A DNA stretch of 39,470 bases from the NCBI GenBank assembly GCA_018064935.1, contig JAGHUF010000086.1:1-39470 (forward strand), given 5' to 3'. This document shows positions 32,157-39,470 of this stretch, in pieces. The notes below the pieces were generated by a model that did not search any database, had not been told where the DNA came from, and saw nothing but the letters and a program-made list of their open reading frames with translations. The DNA comes from Candidatus Merdinaster equi. Lineage in GTDB: Bacteria > Bacillota > Clostridia > Lachnospirales > Lachnospiraceae. The stretch's first letter is position 1; every line of letters begins with the position of its first letter. The translations under genes were made by a program, and so were the position numbers.

Positions 32157-33341
32157 CTAATGCCGTGTATATTTTCTTAGCATAGGGATTACTTCTTCCA
32201 GCGCCTTAACACAATATTCTATCTCTTCTCTGGTTGTCATATCCGAGAGGCTGAGCCTTATTGTTGAATCCAGGAGCTCTCTTTCAACTCCAATTCCCTG
32301 AAGTGTCGCTGAGATCGCAGGCTTATTCGAGGCGCAGGCGCTTCCCGATGACACATATACACCTTTACTCTCAAGCGCATGCAGAAGAACCTCTGCCCGA
32401 ATACCTCTCACTGATAAGCTCACAATATGAGGTGCGCTGTAAATTATTCTGCCCGTTCCGTCGTCCCCATTCTGTTTTGCCGGTCCATTTATAACAACGT
32501 CAGGAAGCTTTGTAACTTCATCTATAAGATAGTCTTTAAGTTCCCTCAGCTCATCCATTTTAGTTTCAAAGTCATCAAACAATATCTTGGCAGCTTTTCC
32601 GAGTCCTGCTATTCCAGGAACATTCTCAGTTCCGCTTCGCATTCCTCCCTGCTGACCTCCACCGTATATCGTTGGCAGAATTCGTACATTGTCAGCGACA
32701 TACAGGAAACCAATTCCCTTGGGACCATGAATTTTGTGTGCGCTCACGCTCATTAGATCTATATTTAATTTTTTGGGATTGATACGCATTTTGCCGTAGC
32801 CCTGCACTGCATCCACATGGAACAGGCAGCCCGGGCATTTCTCCCTGATAAGCTTTCCTGCCGCTTCAATTGGCATGCAGGAACCTATCTCATTGTTGGT
32901 GTACATTATTGACACCAGAATCGTCCCAGGTATCAGGGCTTTCTCCAAGTCCTCAAGTGATATCTCCCCAACGCTGTCGACCGGAAGATAGGTCACCTCG
33001 AATCCCTGCTTCTCGAGATATTTCATCGATTCGAGCACGGCCGGGTGCTCAACAGAGGTTGTGATGATATGATTGCCCTCTCTTTTGTGGGCCATTGCAC
33101 CACCAATTATCGCAAGATTGTCTGACTCTGTTCCACCCGATGTAAAAAGAATCTCCCCTGGTTTGCATTTTAGGGTCTTCGCAATAATGTCCTTGGCGTC
33201 ACGAATATATTTTTCAGAATCGACACCTTTGCCGTGCATACTTGACGGATTGCCATAGTCTCTGGTCATGACCTCGTACACGATGTCCGCCACTTCCTTG
33301 TAGCACATGGTAGTCGCCGAATTATCAAGATAACATTCCAT
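32157..33341 (-). CDS. Cysteine desulfurase, NifS/IscS type
   Basis: A 394-residue PLP enzyme that takes sulfur from cysteine. It has DNSATT at the N-terminus, TSGGTESDN, the cofactor lysine in SAHKIHGPKG (about residue 205), GGGQQGGMRSGTENVPGI, and the catalytic cysteine in SSGSACASNKP (about residue 330). The position directly before thiI matches the NifZ-ThiI pairs of Firmicutes that lack the rhodanese domain, so sulfur delivery to tRNA 4-thiouridine is its likely role. Its ATG directly follows the stop of the EamA gene without a gap. No iscU-like scaffold is nearby, which argues against general Fe-S assembly. Confidence 0.92.
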   Translation of the reverse strand: MECYLDNSATTMCYKEVADIVYEVMTRDYGNPSSMHGKGVDSEKYIRDAKDIIAKTLKCKPGEILFTSGGTESDNLAIIGGAMAHKREGNHIITTSVEHPAVLESMKYLEKQGFEVTYLPVDSVGEISLEDLEKALIPGTILVSIMYTNNEIGSCMPIEAAGKLIREKCPGCLFHVDAVQGYGKMRINPKKLNIDLMSVSAHKIHGPKGIGFLYVADNVRILPTIYGGGQQGGMRSGTENVPGIAGLGKAAKILFDDFETKMDELRELKDYLIDEVTKLPDVVINGPAKQNGDDGTGRIIYSAPHIVSLSVRGIRAEVLLHALESKGVYVSSGSACASNKPAISATLQGIGVERELLDSTIRLSLSDMTTREEIEYCVKALEEVIPMLRKYTRH

Positions 33342-34208
33342 CTATTTTTTCCTCATTTGGTAGGCCCATTTGAAAATGGCCACTCCGATAATTATTGCAT
33401 ACCCGATTACACTCATCAGATCCGGTATTTCTCCAAGGAAGAAGAATCCAATCATGGCGGCAAACAGAATCTGAGTATAGTCAAACACTGATATCTCGCT
33501 CGCAGGAGCCTTCGTATAGGCCATTGTTATAAACATCTGACCACCAGTTGCCGCAAGACCGGCACCAAGAAGGCATAAGAGCTGTATGATACTCATTGGT
33601 TTAAACTGCAGTATCAGGAACGGCAATGTCACAAGGCACGAGAAAATCGAGAAGCACATGACTATTACAGGTCCGCGTTCACCCTGTTTCCCAAGCTTCC
33701 TTACAAAAGCATATGCCACGCCTGCTCCAAGTCCACCAAGCATCCCAAAGAAACCATATAATGACGTTATATCCGCCGATGGTCTTATTACAAAGGCCGC
33801 TCCTGTAAAAGCAAGAATAACGCATATCCATTCTATGAGATTGGCCTTTTCTTTCAGTACAAATATGGATACTATTATCGCAAAAAAGGGCGAGAGCTTA
33901 TTCAATATATTTGCGTCGGCAAGTCCAATTTTGTCTATTGCCATAAAATTGAGTATCAATCCTGCTGTTCCAAACGCACTTCTTATGAGCAGCCCCGGAA
34001 TACTTCCCTTTTTTATCTTGAATTTTTCTTCCGATCTGGCCAGTATTACTATAGAAAATATTGCTGCCACAGAGTTTCTGAAGAAAGCCTTCTCCATGAC
34101 CGGGAGGTCTCCCGACAATCTAACCATAAAAGACATTATAGAGAAGAAAAAACCAGCGCAGATTATATATATAATTCCAATAAATCTCGAATTTTTCGTG
34201 AAACTCAT
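33342..34208 (-). CDS. EamA/DMT-family transporter
   Basis: A 288-residue polytopic membrane protein of the drug/metabolite transporter superfamily, with about ten hydrophobic segments in two EamA repeats. Repeat 1 spans about 8-140 (MVRLSGDLPVMEKAFFRN, LNKLSPFFAIIVSIFVLKE) and repeat 2 about 150-285 (ASEISVFDYTQILFAAMIGFFFLGE). Substrates of this family are amino acids, nucleosides or drugs; none can be predicted. The ATG overlaps the rsmE stop in ATGA, so the genes are coupled. Its place among ribosome and tRNA modification genes may be accidental. Confidence 0.88.
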   Translation of the reverse strand: MSFTKNSRFIGIIYIICAGFFFSIMSFMVRLSGDLPVMEKAFFRNSVAAIFSIVILARSEEKFKIKKGSIPGLLIRSAFGTAGLILNFMAIDKIGLADANILNKLSPFFAIIVSIFVLKEKANLIEWICVILAFTGAAFVIRPSADITSLYGFFGMLGGLGAGVAYAFVRKLGKQGERGPVIVMCFSIFSCLVTLPFLILQFKPMSIIQLLCLLGAGLAATGGQMFITMAYTKAPASEISVFDYTQILFAAMIGFFFLGEIPDLMSVIGYAIIIGVAIFKWAYQMRKK

Positions 34209-34975
34209 CCCTTTCCTTCAGTCAGATAAGCAATGACAGACATAATCGCCATACCCGCTGTCTCTGTTCTAAGGATACGCTTTCCAAGCGTAATAATCTC
34301 AAATCCGTTTTCCGTAGCGAGAGCAATCTCATTCTCAGCTATTCCGCCCTCAGGGCCAATAATAACAGCAATATCCTTATCTGCTTCAATATTCCCCAGA
34401 ATATTTCGAGTTGCTTCCATTCCCTCCGCAAGTTCATATGGAACAAGTTTGATATCCATACCCTTCTGGAGAACATCGTTTACTGCCTGTTTAAAGCTGA
34501 GTGGCTGACTAACCTGTGGGATTATCTTCCTCTTACTCTGTTTCGCTGCCGCCTCCGATATCGAATTCCATCTCTCGACTCTGCTCTTTACTTTTTTGTC
34601 ATCAAGCTTCATGACACAGCGCGACATATTTACCGGGATAATCTCGTACACCCCAAGCTCAACCATCTTCTGAATGATGAGCTCCATCTTGTCCGACTTG
34701 GGCAGGCCCTGATACAGATGAACTCTCACCGGCAGTTCATTATCCGCCTCTTTGATAAAGCGAATTTCACACAGTGCTGACTCACCAGCCGCATCACACC
34801 CTCCCTCGAGCAGAGCGCAGCGGTACTCTTTGCCATCCTCACCGTCGCTTACAGCGAATTCCTCACCCGGCTTTATACGAAGAACATTAATCAAATGATT
34901 ATAATTATCCCCCGTAATCATTACCCGTTTATCTTCAATATTAATTTGACTTCTGTCTACAAAAAACTGATACAT
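34205..34975 (-). CDS. rsmE: 16S rRNA (uracil-1498-N3)-methyltransferase
   Basis: RsmE is a SPOUT-class enzyme that methylates U1498 of 16S rRNA. The 256-residue product starts with a PUA-like N-terminal domain (MYQFFVDRSQI, HLINVLRIKPGEEFAVSDG) and then the knotted methyltransferase domain with IQKMVELGVYEIIP, VIIGPEGGIAENEI and LGKRILRTETAGM. It is directly after prmA (15 bases), a common pairing in Firmicutes where dnaJ, prmA and rsmE follow each other. Confidence 0.96.
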   Translation of the reverse strand: MYQFFVDRSQINIEDKRVMITGDNYNHLINVLRIKPGEEFAVSDGEDGKEYRCALLEGGCDAAGESALCEIRFIKEADNELPVRVHLYQGLPKSDKMELIIQKMVELGVYEIIPVNMSRCVMKLDDKKVKSRVERWNSISEAAAKQSKRKIIPQVSQPLSFKQAVNDVLQKGMDIKLVPYELAEGMEATRNILGNIEADKDIAVIIGPEGGIAENEIALATENGFEIITLGKRILRTETAGMAIMSVIAYLTEGKG

Positions 34976-34990
34976 TCTTCACCGGATATA

Positions 34991-35980
34991 CTAACTGTTT
35001 TTATGTCCAACTACGCATCTCCACTCGCCCTGAGCTGTAATCTCGTCAACGACAAGTCCTGCCTTCTGCATTGTTTCAGCTACGAGCGTCTCCTTGCCAT
35101 CAATTATTCCGGAGGTAATATATGTACCGCCCAGCTTAAGACACTTCTTGACAGCAGGCATAAGCGGAACAAGTACATCTGGCAGAATATTAGCCACAAC
35201 GATGTCGTATTTCTCATATCCCACTCTGTCCTGTGTTTCTGTGTCTGATATGAGATTGCCAATCATAACATCAAACTGTGAAGGATCAATTCCGTTCACT
35301 TCCATATTTTCTTCACATGCAGGAATTGCACATGGATCAAGATCTGTTCCTACTGCATGTTTAATTCCATACATGAGAGCAACGATTCCCAGAATACCAC
35401 TTCCAGTTCCCACATCGAGGAGCTCTGTTTCCGGTGTCATATGCTTCCATATCTGTCTCACACACAGCTGTGTTGTCTCGTGCATTCCAGTTCCAAACGC
35501 TGTTCCCGGATCGATGTGCAATATTCTTTTGTCCTTATCCTCAGGCTTCACCTCTTCCCATGAAGGGATAACAAGCAAATCATCTATATAGAACTGGTGG
35601 AAATACTGCTTCCAATTATTAATCCAGTCAATATCTTCTGTCTCATCGATGCTCAGCGTTCCCTCGCCGATATCCATAAAATTCTTCAAATCCTCAAGCT
35701 CACACTCAACACGCTTAACGATTTCTTCTCTATCCAGGATTTCTTCTCCAAGCTTTACCTTTCCGTCGTCTGTTTCTTCTACAAAAAAAGAAAGATATGC
35801 TATGCCATCATCTTCTCCTGCATCCATCGGAATATCCACGAACATCTGCTCTTTTTCAAGAGCTGTCAGGGGAATTTTATCCTCAATCTGCGCTCCTTCA
35901 AGACCAATATCATATAAAGTGCTTATAATAATATCTTCTGCCTCTGTAATTGTTTTCAGTCTATATTTAACCCATTTCAT
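34991..35980 (-). CDS. prmA: Ribosomal protein L11 methyltransferase
   Basis: PrmA trimethylates lysines of ribosomal protein L11. The 329-residue product has the N-terminal substrate domain, DPGTAFGTGMHETTQLC, the SAM loop DVGTGSGILGI (about 195), and the NPPY-like IVVANILPDV. The sequence is complete and of usual length. It follows dnaJ, as in many Firmicutes, but a terminator (36102-36138) and a promoter-like site (36042-36070) separate the two, so it begins its own operon with rsmE, an EamA gene, nifS and thiI. An AGGAGG site precedes the ATG at 35980. Confidence 0.95.
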   Translation of the reverse strand: MKWVKYRLKTITEAEDIIISTLYDIGLEGAQIEDKIPLTALEKEQMFVDIPMDAGEDDGIAYLSFFVEETDDGKVKLGEEILDREEIVKRVECELEDLKNFMDIGEGTLSIDETEDIDWINNWKQYFHQFYIDDLLVIPSWEEVKPEDKDKRILHIDPGTAFGTGMHETTQLCVRQIWKHMTPETELLDVGTGSGILGIVALMYGIKHAVGTDLDPCAIPACEENMEVNGIDPSQFDVMIGNLISDTETQDRVGYEKYDIVVANILPDVLVPLMPAVKKCLKLGGTYITSGIIDGKETLVAETMQKAGLVVDEITAQGEWRCVVGHKNS

Positions 35981-36041
35981 ATATGGTTTCCTCCTGTCTT
36001 GAAAAAAAGCAAAAACAAAAAGTCTCGCAAAAACCTATACC

Positions 36042-36070
36042 ATTTTATTGCATATACACACAAAAAACAA
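36042..36070 (-). promoter_or_regulatory. Promoter of the prmA operon
   Basis: Minus-strand TTGTTT (36070-36065), a 17-base spacer and TAAAAT (36047-36042), about 60 bases before the prmA ATG. The -35 is an imperfect match. Confidence 0.6.
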
Positions 36071-36101
36071 CTTTGTGTAATACTGACGCTGGCTCTGACA
36101 T

Positions 36102-36138
36102 AAAAAAGGCACGATTGCAGCCTTTGCAAATCGTGCCT
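36102..36138 (-). terminator. Terminator of dnaJ
   Basis: AGGCACGATT pairs with AATCGTGCCT (10 bp) around a 12-base loop, with T-runs on both sides; six T follow on the minus strand. It lies 18 bases after the dnaJ stop. Confidence 0.9.
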
Positions 36139-36156
36139 CTTTTTCAACATCATATA

Positions 36157-37353
36157 TTAGAAAAACTTCTTTTTCTTTTTTCCGCCATTATTTTTGTCAT
36201 CGCCATCCGCAGATGCCTTGCCAGTTTTTCTTTCAACATCATGCAGCGAATCCCCTGTGAGCTCATCAAACTTACGAAGAAGATCCTTCGCCTCACTTGA
36301 AAGCTTCTCTGGAGTTTCAACCACAAAAGTCACATAATGGTTGCCCCTCTGGTCTCCTCTACCAACATGAGGGATACCTTTGCCCTTAAGTACAACCCTG
36401 GTATCCGTCTGAGTACCTGGCTTAATTGTGTATGCAATTCTGCTCTCAGGCTTGTCCTTATCTCCAAGTGTATCAACAAGAACTTCACCGCCAAGCGCAG
36501 CCATAGCAAATGAAATCGGAACAGTAGAATAGATGTTAGCGCCGTCTCTCTGGAATACAGGATGTCTGTACACCATTGTCTCCACAAGAACATCACCTCT
36601 TGCTCCACCAGCGCTTCCCGGCTCACCCATTCCGCTTATTCTAAATGCCTGACCATTATCGATTCCGGCTGGAACAATCGCCATAATCTTCTTGCGGGTA
36701 GACTTATATCCAGCGCCGCGGCACTCTGGACACTTATCCTTTATCATTTTTCCTGTTCCGTTACACTCCGGACAGCTCTGCACATTTCTCACAGTGCCAA
36801 AGAAGCTTGACTGTTCAATAACAACCTGGCCCTTTCCTCCACATCGCGTACAGGTTACAGGACTTGTTCCTTCCTTTGCTCCGGTTCCATGGCAACAGCT
36901 ACATTCCTCCTTATAAGGAATCTCTATCTCCTTCTCGACTCCGAACGCAGCCTCAACGAAGGAAATACGCATGCTGACTCTGGTGTTTGCACCTTTTTGC
37001 GGACCACCTCTGGACCTTCTGGAACCTCCGAAGCCTCCTCCAAACATTCCACCGAAAAGGTCTCCGAATATATCTCCAAAATCCATTCCACTGAAATCAA
37101 AGCCGCCACCTCCGGCGCCTCCGTCAAACGCAGCATGGCCAAACTGGTCGTACTGTCTTCTCTTCTCAGGGTCGGATAAAATAGCATATGCCTCTGAAGC
37201 CTCTTTAAACTTCTTCTCCGCCTCTGCATCGCCCGGATTCATATCTGGGTGGTACTTCTTGGCCAGAACACGGTATGCTTTTTTTATCTCAGCATCATCT
37301 GCAGTTTTTGATATTCCGAGGACCTCGTAGTAGTCTCTCTTTTCCTCTGCCAT
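36157..37353 (-). CDS. dnaJ: Chaperone DnaJ
   Basis: DnaJ delivers substrates to DnaK and stimulates its ATPase. The 398-residue product has the J domain (about 1-70; [22 protein letters not shown], with the HPD in KYHPDMNP), a Gly/Phe-rich linker (about 75-120), four zinc CxxCxGxG repeats ([32 protein letters not shown]), and the C-terminal substrate-binding domains. The ATG at 37353 with GAGG nine bases upstream gives the standard length; an ATG ten codons earlier reads unconserved residues. The C-terminus is Lys-rich (KKKKKFF). It follows dnaK by about 180 bases. Confidence 0.96.
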   Translation of the reverse strand: MAEEKRDYYEVLGISKTADDAEIKKAYRVLAKKYHPDMNPGDAEAEKKFKEASEAYAILSDPEKRRQYDQFGHAAFDGGAGGGGFDFSGMDFGDIFGDLFGGMFGGGFGGSRRSRGGPQKGANTRVSMRISFVEAAFGVEKEIEIPYKEECSCCHGTGAKEGTSPVTCTRCGGKGQVVIEQSSFFGTVRNVQSCPECNGTGKMIKDKCPECRGAGYKSTRKKIMAIVPAGIDNGQAFRISGMGEPGSAGGARGDVLVETMVYRHPVFQRDGANIYSTVPISFAMAALGGEVLVDTLGDKDKPESRIAYTIKPGTQTDTRVVLKGKGIPHVGRGDQRGNHYVTFVVETPEKLSSEAKDLLRKFDELTGDSLHDVERKTGKASADGDDKNNGGKKKKKFF

Positions 37354-37449
37354 TTCTTCTATCCTCTTTCCATATCGAAACACTAGTACAACATTTTCAA
37401 TAAAACTCAGTTATCTGTCAAATGTCACGCCAGTCCAATTCATATAATA

Positions 37450-37486
37450 ACACTTGTGGGCAGAACCTAAGCCCTGCCCTCAGTGT
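37450..37486. other. Hairpin between dnaK and dnaJ
   Basis: ACACT and AGTGT form outer pairs, and GGGCAG with CTGCCC inner pairs, with a small internal bulge and a 10-base loop. No T-run follows, so it is not a clear terminator; it may protect or cut the dnaK-dnaJ transcript. Confidence 0.5.
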
Positions 37487-37532
37487 CTATTCACTCATAG
37501 TAATCACATATGCTGTGATATCCATTTCATGA

Positions 37533-39443
<1,911 letters not shown>

Positions 39444-39470
39444 CTACCGCTACCATTGAGTGACGAACCA

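Noticed and set aside
33586..34236. Plus-strand frame of 216 codons
   Set aside because: It is the antisense shadow of the EamA transporter and rsmE end; hydrophobic codons on the minus strand produce it.
37450..37486. Terminator of dnaK
   Set aside because: The hairpin is stable-looking but has no T-run; recorded as a possible processing or stability element instead.

Overview
This window looks like chromosome of a Lachnospiraceae bacterium (Firmicutes, Clostridia), most likely near Butyrivibrio or Pseudobutyrivibrio. The support is a type III glutamine synthetase, the ireB-ruvX-DUF1292 and TrmR-TrhP gene orders of Firmicutes, an RNase J, a DUF6145 protein, BspA-like surface repeats, AGGAGG-type ribosome binding sites and moderately AT-rich DNA. 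The genus is inferred; no rRNA or other decisive marker is present. All calls come from reading the sequence and translations, with no database search.

Almost everything is on the minus strand. Only tRNA-Gln (17882-17953) and a small HPr-like gene (30388-30618) are on the plus strand.

Region 1 (1-4790) is an AT-rich accessory island. It holds the 5' end of an unidentified gene, a small XRE-type regulator, a two-gene RloB / AAA15-ATPase pair of the kind found in phage-defence modules (with its own strong promoter flanked by perfect 15-bp direct repeats), and remains of integrative elements: a DUF6017 replication-protein tail with an in-frame stop, a tyrosine-integrase C-terminus, and an ArdC-like gene fused out of frame to that integrase. 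At the lysS side lie a tRNA 3'-end remnant with terminator, a small ORF and a repeat cluster resembling the one beside the integrase remnant.

Region 2 (4792-16027) is a head-to-tail housekeeping run. In transcription order it reads: DUF975/CmpB membrane protein, HD-GYP protein with a CBM2-like outer domain, NfeD, SPFH protein, ornithine carbamoyltransferase, BirA, DUF6145, CoaX, DusB, GreA, a terminator, then LysS.

Region 3 (16028-23126) holds a DUF4143-type ATPase between two inverted copies of a tRNA-Gln 3' end plus terminator, the intact tRNA-Gln, two secreted proteins (BspA-like repeat protein and DUF5722 glycosidase-like protein) and glnN.

Region 4 (23253-30292) is an RNA-metabolism and cell-envelope operon: MtaB, IreB, RuvX, DUF1292, RNase J, YlbF-like, a truncated MltG-like protein, TrmR and TrhP. 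Several products modify or process tRNA or mRNA.

Region 5 (30328-39419) has the HPr-like gene, a 35-bp tandem repeat array, the operon prmA-rsmE-EamA-nifS-thiI (ribosome and tRNA modification; NifS supplies sulfur to ThiI), then dnaJ and dnaK.

The most unusual points are the CBM2-like HD-GYP protein, the inverted tRNA-Gln fragment flanking a mobile-looking ATPase, the repeat-flanked defence promoter, and an HPr-like protein that lacks the catalytic histidine but keeps the serine site.
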